Shown here: one piece after another, positions 36,690 to 46,814 of the stretch
Layout of the letters: every line of letters starts with the position of its first letter
Position numbering within the stretch: position 1 is the stretch's first letter
NCBI GenBank assembly: GCA_000231825.2
Contig: JH720305.1
Coordinates: 446,748-510,747, forward strand
Source of the DNA: Tetrahymena elliotti 4EA
Taxonomy: Eukaryota > Ciliophora > Oligohymenophorea > Hymenostomatida > Tetrahymenidae
Direction of reading: 5' to 3'
DNA length: 64,000 nt
Translations under genes and position numbers: made by a program
Notes under the pieces: generated by a model
Databases searched by the model: none
Told to the model about the DNA's origin: nothing
Seen by the model: only the letters and a program-made list of their open reading frames with translations

Positions 36690-37330
36690 TAAAATCAAGA
36701 ATCCTTATTTTAGTTCTCATTAATAATATTCCTCTATCATATAATTTTTGGATTATTCATGGAGATTAAGAAAATAAGTTAATCTACTTAATAACAACAA
36801 AATGTTATCTTGTATTAATGGTTTATTTCAATTTCATTAAGTTTGATAAATAACTGTAAGAAATTTAAGATTATATAACTTATTTAGCATCCAAAAAAAA
36901 AATTTTTTGTTTTTGATTTACATTAGAAACTATGCTATTTACTTTTGACTTTATCAAACTTAGCCCATAAAAGTAGTTCTTTTATATGTGTATTTAATGT
37001 AATTTGTATTATTTTAAATTTGAAATATAACCATCTCATTAATGTGAGTTATTTCTTCTCTTCAAACCTTCAAATTAACTGTTTTTAACTTGTTAACATC
37101 ATTTTAAATATCCAAAATTACTCAATAAATAAAATATCTTTTCAAGTTTCTACTAATCAATATGTTTATTGATTCTATTTTTAGTAGATATACTTATTTA
37201 TAATTCAAACAAATTTTCAGAGGGATTTAAACGATTATATTTTTGCTGCTGTGTGCTGTGGTAAAAAATATTTTTAAACTTCAAGAATTATAAAAAGAAA
37301 ATATAAAAATGAAATATGAAATCTTATAAT
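36690..37330 (+). pseudogene. Array membrane protein, fragment E (copy A-like)
   Basis: Starts at the IPLSYNFWII block (36730) and follows copy A rather than copies C/F (FWIIHGDQENKLIYLITT; KFDKQLQEIQDYIT). Stops and frameshifts appear after the third segment, and the match fades after KIFLNFKNYK near 37290. Both ends are missing. Confidence 0.65.
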
Positions 37331-37427
37331 CTAAAATTATGTTTAAATATTTTTACTTCTTATTACTTTCCATTTATCATTCCTTCTTTTTTATATTAAA
37401 GGTGTTTTTTCTTGCTTTTATTTTTTA

Positions 37428-37500
37428 TCAAAAGATAGATCTGACTTCACCTATTTCTGATAGATCTATGAACTGAGTTGAATCTATCTAAACAGCTGAA
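37428..37500 (+). promoter_or_regulatory. Conserved leader before copy F
   Basis: ATCTGACTTCACCTATTTCT then GATAGATCTATGAACTGAGT, at the same distance from the ATG (37614) as in copies C and D. Confidence 0.45.
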
Positions 37501-37613
37501 ATATTATAAAATACTTGTTTTTTTTTTGAAAAAGCTTTCAATATTAAAGAGGATACTAATTAAATTTTTAAATAATAAATTCTTTTAATAAATTGTATTA
37601 AGTTGAAGAAATA

Positions 37614-39128
37614 ATGGAGACATTAAAAACTAAATTAATTTCAACGATAGAACATTAGAGGAAAATATATTTATTAAAATTATTTCTTCTATAATTAAAT
37701 TACTTCCTTTTAATCTTTCAATTGATAGCATATAAAAATGAAGGGCATTAAACTGCTGGCTCAATACTTTCTTTAATATTGCTATTGGATAGGTTTTTTA
37801 CAATAATAATTACCGTAACATAAGGAGGTTTAAATTGGTAGAAAAAATTAAAAAACCTCATAGGTAATTTATTATTCTTTGATTGTCACAGAGGGATTGA
37901 AGTAGATTGTTGTAGATAATGTTTTTGCGAACAAGGATTTATTGATAATTTAAACTTTACTTCACATCTCATAAATAATATTCCTCTATCATATAATTTT
38001 TGGATTATCAATGGAGATTAAGAAAATAAGTTAATCTATACTTTAACAACAATTTATGGACTTGGGTTAGTGATTTATTTTGATTTCATTTGCTTTAAAC
38101 ATTTTTTTGAGTACAAATAAATTGAATTAACGTCATTGGCTAAATTAAAGTTTATTATTCTTAGTTTTTGTAAGAAACTGTGTTATTTTTTAACATTTTC
38201 TAGCTTAATCAATAGAATTGAATATTTTATGCTGATAATTAATGTAATTTATATCTTAATTAATATTAATTATTGGAGCATAATTAATCCTAATCATTTC
38301 TATTCAGCTGAATTATAAATTTACTATTACCCTTCTTAATATCATCTTAAATATCAAAATTTAATCCATCCAGAATTTATCTTTTCTAGCTTCTACTCAT
38401 CAGTATGTTTATTGATTCTATTCTTATTTGATATCGTGTTTTCTAATTCAGATAAATCAATGTATAGAATAGTTTAAACTGTTTTATTTTTGTTGGTCTG
38501 GTAAGAAATATTTTTAAGCTTTAAAAACTTTATTTTGTACAAAATTCGTGGACCTTTTATGGTTGAAAAATAGCTTAATCTAAAAGATCATAATGAGATA
38601 ACTAATTTTTAAAAATAGCTAGAATAGAAAACATTTATAAAGAGAATTTATCTTGATTTGATATCTGAAAGAAGTTTAGACGATAATCCAAATGAATTAG
38701 AATAATTGCTTATTGATTTGATTAAAAAAGGTGACTATTATGTAGAAATTAATTTAAAAATCAAAAATTAATCAATAGACCGTTTTTTAATCAGGAAATC
38801 CACTGAGATACAAATAGATTTACCTAATGGTTTATTTTTTGGTATTGTTAATATCTTAAGTAAAATTGTAAATTATGATTACAACAAAAAAAATATGAGT
38901 TTTAATATCAATCTAAGATAAAAAATCAGTATGTTTTTAGGATGGATGATATTCAAAGAAATGAGATAATATTGCCATAAAAAAATAATTAAGATTAATA
39001 ATCAAGAGCCAAAAATTTTGACAGAATTTTATTCCATAATAATGAGCTGTAATGCCTTTTATAAATACATAATTGAATTTATTCCTCTAAATCACTCTGC
39101 AGTAATTTATGATTTGCTTGATAGATGA
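37614..39128 (+). CDS. Array membrane protein, copy F, 504 aa
   Basis: A single code-6 frame from ATG 37614 (first in-frame ATG after an upstream TGA) to TGA 39126 (505 codons). It is closest to copy C: the same start context, IPLSYNFWIINGDQENKLIY, LCYFLTFSSLINRIEYFML and FYKYIIEFIPLNHSAVIYDL. A Cys-rich loop (DCCRQCFCEQ) lies between the second and third hydrophobic segments and is partly conserved in copy C. Where copy C continues with EENLNLF, this copy has DR then TGA. A recognisable last exon (TITQKQYKDVYRHTKTKKSI) still lies downstream to about 39330, so the C-terminus is shortened by mutation. Function unknown. Confidence 0.8.
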
Positions 39129-39330
39129 AAAAAAAATTAAAAATAGGTTTTTTGAGCAATTATTAAGAATTAAAATTTTTAATTTTATTGAAATAAAAAG
39201 TATAAAAACTTAAAAGTTTGAGCCTACCATCACTTAAAAACAGTATAAGGATGTATATCGGCATACAAAAACAAAGAAATCAATTACATTCAATTAATAC
39301 TCAAATATTCCACATTTTAAGAAGTAGTGA
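39129..39330 (+). pseudogene. Relic of the last exon of copy F
   Basis: Across 39215-39330 one frame reads TITQKQYKDVYRHTKTKKS then FNQYSNIPHFKKQ and TGA, parallel to copy D (TITERFDNAINKKYEYLLQK...QYSKVPYFKNE, TGA) and to the 3' extension of copy C. It is cut off from the main frame by the TGA at 39126. Confidence 0.55.
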
Positions 39331-39644
39331 AAAACTTAAAATAGATTTTAGTTTTCTTTGTATGTTTATTTGTTATTTCAAAAAAAAGATTAAAATTTTT
39401 TATTAGATTCTTTTTTATCATTGCTAAAAAATATGACTTTACTTTCCTCAATAATATAAAGAATCGTAAAATTACCATATATATGCTCTTATTTCTCAGA
39501 ATGACCAAATTTTCCTCTATTTAAAATTTCACCATATCATCATACTCGAATGAATTTTAGATACATTTATTCAAGAAGAATTTAAGTGTGTTTGTTATAT
39601 TTTAAAACAAAATACAAATAGCTTTACTCATTATAATTCTACTG

Positions 39645-39690
39645 CTACTACTATTACTACTACTACTAATAATATTGCTGTTGTAAAATA
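39645..39690. repeat. (ACT)n trinucleotide repeat
   Basis: CTACTGCTACTACTATTACT and further CTA/ATA units. It reads as poly-Leu in the open frame that continues into the next entry. Confidence 0.6.
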
Positions 39691-39719
39691 TTGATAGTTT
39701 TCAAAGTTATAGAAAACTC

Positions 39720-40439
39720 ATGAATTGTTATTTTATTGAAGGTTCTCTCAAAATAACAATTAGGAATTAGGATATGTTTTACATTTTATTTAAAAATAAG
39801 GAGGCTAAATAAAAATTAATTTATATTGCTAATAGAAGAGAAGATAAGAATTTAGATTTGAATGATATAAAAATCATACAAGAAATATTTGAAAAAATTA
39901 CAAATAATCAAATAAATAAAAATACTGGATAATTTTTCATCAATTCCATCCATTATATTGCTTAATAAATTCTTTAGAAAATTAAACTTATTGTATCATA
40001 AATCTATTTGAATTTTAAAGTTCAGGATATCCTACACATTTGTCAGGATGTAAGGATGTCAATTTTTGCTTATAAACCTTTTCAAGTGTATGCAAATCAT
40101 ATTTTTTATTTTAATTAACATTAGCATAATTATGAAGATCTAGATCTCTTTCACACTATGCAAGCAATTTGCTTTCATTAAGGAAAAGTTTTTACCAGAC
40201 GTGATCAGCAATATAACTAAGAATTGTCCCAACTATAGCACCTAGCAAAAAACCTAAAAATGTTCCTATACCTGGCATTGTTGATCCTAAAATGGAACCA
40301 CCAATAATACATCCTGATGTTATTCCAAAAGAAAAAAAAGTCTTCATTCCAAGAGCTTTTATCTATTAAATAAGCATCTTCTTTGCTTCCTTTAGATAAT
40401 CACTATTTTTAACTTCTTTTTTTAATTTAAAATATTTGA
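39720..40439 (+). CDS. Doubtful ORF overlapping the J-domain gene antisense
   Basis: ATG 39720, open in code 6 for 239 codons to a TGA at 40437. The first 80 codons lie outside any other gene and look protein-like (IYIANRREDKNLDLNDIKII), preceded in frame by the Leu repeat. The last 500 nt are antisense to the well-supported J-domain gene, so most of the length is probably a shadow. If anything is real it is a short gene or exon ending near 39990. Confidence 0.2.
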
Positions 40440-40572
40440 TTAACAAGTTAGCTGTTTCATAAGCAGCTACTCCTGTAGCTATAACTAAAGTGCCAAAACA
40501 TGACACACTTTTAGCTAAATTTATAGCTACTTCAAGTCCTTTTTAAGCAATTCTGCCTGCACCATTTATCAT
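39940..40572 (-). CDS. Membrane-associated J-domain (DnaJ-like) protein, 210 aa
   Basis: ATG at 40572 (the only ATG after an upstream in-frame TGA); the stop TGA ends at 39940. The N-terminal part has a hydrophobic helix (FGTLVIATGVAAYETANLLI) and, after a basic stretch, a glycine-zipper membrane segment, FGITSGCIIGGSILGS then GIGTFLGFLLGAIVGTILSY. The C-terminus reads YDLHTLEKVYKQKLTSLHPD K with HPDK at about 175-178, the invariant J-domain motif, followed by a helix ending KEFIKQYNGWN. J proteins stimulate Hsp70 ATPase. The layout of membrane anchor plus C-terminal J domain suggests a tether that recruits Hsp70 to a membrane; which membrane is unknown. The next gene upstream on the same strand ends only about 105 bp away, so the two may be one transcript or one gene. 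Confidence 0.75.
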
Positions 40573-40676
40573 AATGCCTTTTAAAAAAATATTCTTAACA
40601 TCAAATAAATTTATACTTTTTCATAAATAAAATATATTTTAATCAATCACCACATAAAGTTAAATTTTGAGAGAAA

Positions 40677-41294
40677 TCAGAGATAAAAAGAATAATTAAA
40701 ATTTTTTATTATTAATAATAATATTTGTTATTATTTACCTAATTCATGAGTTTCACACTTCTTTTTTGAAAAATTTACAAGAGTTAAAGCTTCTTTTTTT
40801 TCATTTTCAGTAATAACAATAGCACTATCAACTTCCTCACTGTTATTATCGCTATTGATACTGATGACATCGATGGCATCAGTTAAAATCTTAGAATAAT
40901 TATTGATGAGACTTACAGTTTCATTTAAAATTGCGCTATTGTCTCCTTTAATAATACTTGAGTAATTATCAGTTAATTAAGAATTGTGTTCTGATGATAA
41001 TTCTTTTGGATTGTTATTGTCTTGATATCTCTAATAACCATCTAAATATTTATTTTTCATATTATTATATTTAGTGTATTTTTAAGTTTCATTAACATTT
41101 TGGTAGAAATTAGTGCATTATTGACAAAATAGAAATTTATAATATTCATAAGCTTAATCGTCTACTCCTTCAAGGTTATTTACAAGTTAATTTAACTCAC
41201 CTATACGAGATTCTATCATGTTCCTATCTTCATTCCGATTACAAGCATTTTGAAAATCTGAAAGTGAATTTCTTATGTCTTAGAAATTTTCCAT
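40677..41294 (-). CDS. Hypothetical acidic/coiled protein, 205 aa
   Basis: ATG at 41294 (MENFQDIRNSLSDFQNACN), code-6 frame to a TGA ending at 40677. It is rich in Asn, Gln and acidic residues, with heptad-like helices (ESRIGELNQLVNNLEGV), a CQQCTNFYQN pair of cysteines, and an EKKEALTLVNFSKKKCETHE end. A good donor (TTA G|GTAAATAATAA) lies at about 40738, so the real gene may splice into the J-domain frame at 40572, but no acceptor with matching phase was found. No family was recognised. Confidence 0.6.
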
Positions 41295-41810
41295 GATTTT
41301 AATTTGTATTTTTATTTATTTATTTATTTTTACTATTTTTTTAATTATTATCTCAAAATATCCAAATCTCTTAATTTTAGAGTAGCTTTGACATTAGATG
41401 TGTAAAAATTAAATGAAAAAAATGACCTTAATAAAATTTCATTTTATTTTCTTCAAATCCAAGCTTTAAATATTGAAATCCAAAAATATATCAAATGAAT
41501 ATTTAATACTTTAACTTAATTAACATTTATACTAATAATACTCATACTAATCTATTGTTTAACCAAAAATGATCACAAAAACTTAAGATATTATTGTGTT
41601 TATAGGAGAAAAGAAAAACTTTTTAAATATTGACACATAACTCAAGGGAATTATTTATTTGCTGTAAATCAAATTAATTTTTCTGTCGGTCATCAATTAA
41701 ATAAGATTTTTTATTGATAAAGATTGATAACAATCACAAATAGTAATTATTTGTTTAATTTCCCAAAGAGAATCAACCACTCAAGTAAATTTTTGAAAAT
41801 TGATGATATT

Positions 41811-41905
41811 TATCTATTTGATTTTAAAAAAGAGATATTTAAGTATTAAATTATTTCATTATATAAAATAAACTATTTATTCAGAACTATTTTAATCTAA
41901 TCTTA
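41811..41905. repeat. Direct repeat R1, copy 1
   Basis: GATATTTATCTATTTGATTT... to ...TTCAGAACTATTTTA matches 42112-42205 with a few small gaps. The spacing is about 300 bp, in the spacer between two minus-strand genes. Confidence 0.65.
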
Positions 41906-42030
41906 ATTATCATTTTCAAAAAAATATTTTTAAAATTACCTTTTTATTTAGAATTTTTTTTAAATATGGCAATTAGAAAAAATAAATAATAATAGAAAAC
42001 TTCTTTTATCAAGATATTTTATGTGAGAAT
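41895..42030. repeat. Direct repeat R2, copy 1
   Basis: The core AAAAATATTTTTAAAATTACC and, after a gap, AATAATAGAAAACTTCTTTT ATCAAGATATTTTATG recur at 42620-42750, about 720 bp away. Confidence 0.65.
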
Positions 42031-42111
42031 TATTTTTAAAAATGAAAAGATTGGGCACCTGTCTATATTGGGCAAAATTTGGTCGACAGTGAGTACCCAA
42101 AAAAATAGATT

Positions 42112-42205
42112 TGACGGTATTTATCTATATGATTTTAAAAAGAGATATTTAATAAGTAAATTATTTCATTCATATAAAAGAAACTATTTATTCAGAATTA
42201 TTTTA
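42112..42205. repeat. Direct repeat R1, copy 2
   Basis: GGTATTTATCTATATGATTT... to ...TTCAGAATTATTTTA. See copy 1. A short open frame (80 codons from 42023) crosses it but has background composition. Confidence 0.65.
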
Positions 42206-42619
42206 TTGTTAAATGCTATTAAACACCTCTTCAAACAAATAAATAAATATTTTTGTATGATATAACAAATAAATTTTCCATTTTTTCTAAATTTATTATT
42301 ATTTTGTAAAGAAAGCTAAGTACTTTATGCTTTACTTTTTCTCTTGCTAATTTTTAAATCACTTTCATATTTTTTGCGATTATTTTTTTTGCAATAAAAA
42401 ACTATGAAAATTCATCAATTCTTTTACAATATTTAGATATGAATTTATTAGCCTATGGTATCTATCTAAAATTTATAAATAAATCTTATTTATCTTGAAA
42501 AGTAAATTTAGTTTTATTTGCTACTTCTCCTCTAAAAAATGTTTTTTAAAACAATATTCAATCTTTCATTTTAAAATAAAATATTTTTTTTTAAATAAAA
42601 GCATTCTAATCAATTTTAA

Positions 42620-42750
42620 ACAAATTAAATTAATCTTAATTATTCATTTCAAAAAAATATTTTTAAAATTACCATTTTATTTAAAATTTTTTACATTAAA
42701 TATGAAATAATAGAAAACTTCTTTTATTAAGATATTTTATGTTAGAATAA
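42620..42750. repeat. Direct repeat R2, copy 2
   Basis: AAATATTTTTAAAATTACCA, then AATAATAGAAAACTTCTTTT ATTAAGATATTTTATG. Together with R1 this shows that the 41.8-42.8 kb spacer was duplicated and has since drifted. Confidence 0.65.
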
Positions 42751-43117
42751 ATGAAAAGAATAAAATTTTCAAGTGGCAAAATTTTTATAAGAAATAAGTA
42801 GATCAAGCATTTCATTATTTCAATTTAATTAGGGTAGATATGAGGTAGATTAATGGTGTATATTTAAAAAAACAAAATTAATTAATTTTATTTTCTTAAA
42901 AATGATGTAGTAAACAAATTTTGATAATAAAAAAAAAAATGGAAATTTATTAATTAAAAAATATTTTGGTTAATATTTTAAAGTCCTCAACAATTATTGA
43001 ATAATATAAATATTTTTTTACAATTCTTTAATATTTTTTAAAGTAGTTTATTTTATAATTTTAAAGTAATTTGATATAAAAGTAGAAGATTCATAGAGTT
43101 AAATGGGTTTAAAAAAA

Positions 43118-44362
43118 TCAAACCCCATCTGAAGAATCTAAATCAATGGTGAGATTGTCAAAGCCTTTTTCTGCGCGCTGGCATGTTATTTTAGGATCAT
43201 TAAATTTACCATTAGATACAAATGATGAGAAGAGCTGAACAGATTATCTAGTTTAATTATTTAGTTTTTCAATTAAGTGACTAGTAGTAGCGAAAAGGAC
43301 AGATTTGACAGCACTTTTTTCAATTATTTTTGAAAGATGTTTATAATGCAAAGATTTTTTATAAGATGAATAATCATTGATAGCAAATGGCTCTAATATT
43401 TTTTTAATTGATTTATCATCAAGAATGCAAAATAACGAGATGAGTTTAATTAAATCTTAGTCAAGAGAATGACCATAAATTAAGATAATAGCTTACACTA
43501 ATCTAAGCTGGAAAAGTAATATCTTTATTGTGTCATTCTAAGGTATAATATCTAGCACCTAAGAATTAATTTCAAATTATTTTTTGATAAACTCGTTTTG
43601 CTTTTTCTAATTAGCATGATCTTTAATTAAAAGTTAGATTATTTCTTCTTTATACATCAAATTTTATCTCTTGTTCATATAAAAACAAGCTAGATCAATA
43701 CTGTTCAAGTTGTCTTTATCTTCTACCTTCCACTTCGCGTTTTCAAATAAATACTCCATTAAAATCTCTTCATTCTCTTTTTTTATAGGAGTTTTTTTGA
43801 AGTCATGATCACTTTCTGCTTAAACAAAACTATTACTTTTGTCACTTCTTTCTTGGTTAAGATCTTCTTCAGTGATAATTCTAGTGAACTCGAGATCTTC
43901 CTTTATAGCTTCATCTTTGAGGACATAGCTGACAAAATTATTAGTATTTAGCTACAAAAAATGACTTGGAGTAGGAGTGACAGAATGATTTAAATGATCA
44001 GGTGAAGTGATAAAGTCAATATCTGAACATCTTCCCATGACATTTGGAGTTAAACCACAGCAACAAGTTGATCTAGAAGACATAAATAACTCTGATTCAG
44101 AGGAGAGTCTAGGAATGCTTGTTGTTTTTACTTTTTCCTCTCTTTAAGTAGGCTAGGGTTATATATAATCAAGTGTGGTTACATCATGAGCAATATCTTT
44201 TTAGGTTTCAGTACATTAATTTTAACCATTTTATGTCTATTCCCCAAGCTTAGGCATTTATTATTGCTTTAAGCGATTGATGACTCTTGAGATTTCTTAC
44301 TCTTCCATAGAGTAAGTCACTCTATTTGGGAATAGTGTTTCCATTAACACATCCCAAAGCAT
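43118..44362 (-). CDS. 414-aa protein, possible EcsC/DUF697-like helical domain
   Basis: Single code-6 frame, ATG at 44362, TGA ending at 43118. Residues 1-200 are low complexity and charged, with MEEQEISRVINRLKQQQMPK, a Cys cluster (STCCCGLTPNVMGRC) and Ser/Thr stretches. Residues about 220-400 form a helical domain: ILMEYLFENAKWKVEDKD, KILLFQLRLVQAIILIYG then SLDQDLIKLISLFCILDD, and HLSKIIEKSAVKSVLFATTS. The pattern of an amphipathic helix with a YG and a following (S/D)LxxDxxKLISL resembles EcsC or DUF697-type helical proteins, which associate with membranes, but I hold this loosely. The C-terminus is acidic (LTIDLDSSDGV). No intron is needed. Confidence 0.75.
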
Positions 44363-46814
44363 TTTATAAGCAATAAATCAATCAACAATCTTATGTTTTT
44401 ATAAAAATTATTTTGAAGTTTTTCAATTAATTTAAAATATAAGAAATATTTATATCAGATTACTATTTATTTATTTGAAATATAAAGGTTTTGTCAAATT
44501 AAATTATAATTTGATCATCAAATTGTATATAAAAAGTCTAGACTTAATAATTAAGTTAATAAGTACCCTAATCAGTCAGTCAGCTTTCAATGAAGCTAAT
44601 CACAAAATTTAACAGTTAAGTATTTTAAATGGAAAGATGTGAATACTTTTTTCTTCTTCACTTAACTTTTTGCTTATCAGAATTAATTTTCAAATAGATT
44701 TTTTAAAAAAAATAGACAATTTTTTTTTTCTATGTAGTTATAAATTAGAATATAAGTATTATTAGACTGATTTTTGCTCTGTTACTTGATTGATGCGTCA
44801 TTATAATACGATATTGCATTTTAAAAGTTATAAATTAATAATAAATAATTTTTTTACTAGTTCTAAAACGTAAGTATAGCGAAAGTATTTTTGCAATATT
44901 GATTTATGAAGATGATGTACATTTACCTCAAAAAGAGCTGATTGAATTGAACTAATGTCTTCAATACTACAAATTTTACTTATTTATAATATTCAGTTAT
45001 ACTTTTAAATAATTTAACCATATTTTAAAAGGAATAAGGTACTTAAACAAAAGATTTATTTGAATTATAATTTCAATGTATTATGACGTTTTGAGACGTC
45101 ACAATATGTATGTTATTTGCATATTTATAAAATGTCACATTATTCTAAAACTTTTAATCATTTAAAATATTCTAATAAAGCTAAATATGAATAAGAGTCT
45201 ACAAACTTCATTCTTTTAATATTTATTCTAGCAAATACTTAAAGAAAAATTGTTTTTTAAAGCAAAAAATGAGAAAAAAAAATGAATGAATAACTTGTTT
45301 TGTGTAAAAATTTAAATAAAATTTAACTATTAAGTAATCAAAAAGTGTATTAACAATAAATATTTATTTCAATTCAAGATAAAAAACTATATATAGTTGC
45401 CCTTTCAAAAAAAGAAACTCTAAAGAACATTTAAAGTGAAAAGTAAAAAATTTTTTAATCTTTTATTTCTTTCCTAAAACCTAAAACTGTTTAAAATTAA
45501 CAGTGATTGATAACAAATAATTATTTTAATTTATTTAAAAATAGATTAAATGCTAAAAATTTAAATTATCTAAAGCTAATAATAATATTTAAATGAGAAG
45601 TAATAAATGTATTTCTAAAGAATATTTCTAATTAAAAACCCATTTTTACTATCTAATCTTAAAAAATTATAATGATAAAATTTTTTTTGAATATTAATAC
45701 CTTAAACAAAAGATAAACTGCCATAAACGTATTATGATTATAAAATCATTTATTCATTTTTAAATATTATTAACCTAAAAAATATTTATTTAATGTAATT
45801 TAAAAGCTAATCCAAAATTAATTTCCTTATCTTAATAAATCCTAAATTTAATTATTAATATTTTTTCATTGTAAACTAACATTTTTGTGAATGTAAATTC
45901 AAGAATTTATTTTTCTTAATTCTTTTAAAAATTTTTTTGATTACTCAATTGGCTTCTAAATAACAGAAAGATACTTAAAATAAACAGATTATTCAAATTT
46001 TATTTTAAAAATAAAAAAAATTATTAATGTTTTAAATAAAAAACTTGTAAGAAAAAGCATATCTTAATGCTTTTTAATTTATTAAATCAATTTTAATTTT
46101 TAAAATTAATATTAAAATCCTGTTACCTAAAAATAAAATATTTAAATTATTTGCTATTCCAATAAAGTTTGAATTTGAAAAATAAACTCCATTTAAAAAT
46201 TAATATCAAAATAAAAGTCATAGAGATCAATCTTTTTAAAAAAATAAAATTGAAGCAACCTTAAAAAATCAATTTCAATAAAAGTAATATTATTTAAAGT
46301 ATCATATCTAAAATAAAATAAAAATATCTAAATAAAATCTTATTAAGATTTGAAGAATAATATCAATGTTTTAATAATTTATAAACATTATTTAATAAGA
46401 TTAAACAAATTAATAATATTCAAAGAAATCTATCTAAAACCTTTAAAAATCAATTTTTATTAGATTCTTTAGCTAAGATTTAAAATGAAAAATCTAAAAA
46501 TACTTTAAAAATGTTTCTTTATTATAAAAAATAATTAAAAAAAAGAATCATAAACATTTTTAATGCTTTTTATGATTGGTTTGGGTATTTTAACTATTTT
46601 GTTTATTTGATAGAAGGGAATTTATTTTGTTTTGATCAATCAACTAATAATAATTATTTTTGGGTGGTATAGGTTAATCAGATTCTAAACTTTCAATTTT
46701 TATTATTTTGAATACAATATCTACAGCTATTCGCGAACAAATTCATTAATAAGACTTTTTATATGTTTAATTAATAAAAAATTATTAATTGATTTTTTTA
46801 GATTTTTACTGAAA
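44363..46814. other. Large AT-rich spacer
   Basis: Divergent spacer between two genes, so it should contain both promoters. From about 45400 to 46550 the plus strand is A-rich with many AATAAA/AAATAAAA words. The only compact feature is a perfect 6-bp inverted repeat, TGACGT TTTGAG ACGTCA, at 45084-45101. No gene was seen. Confidence 0.5.
45084..45101. promoter_or_regulatory. Inverted repeat TGACGT-N6-ACGTCA
   Basis: A perfect palindromic pair with two CRE/ATF-like half sites (TGACG) and a 6-nt spacer. It is striking for its GC content inside an AT-rich divergent spacer. It could be a dimeric bZIP site or chance. Confidence 0.3.

Noticed and set aside
24180..39330. Idea that the array is a mating-type-like germline locus with incomplete gene cassettes
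   Set aside because: Incomplete tandem copies recall the Tetrahymena mat locus, but the copies are about 500 aa, have intact members in the middle, are not organised as divergent pairs and are broken by ordinary stops and deletions.
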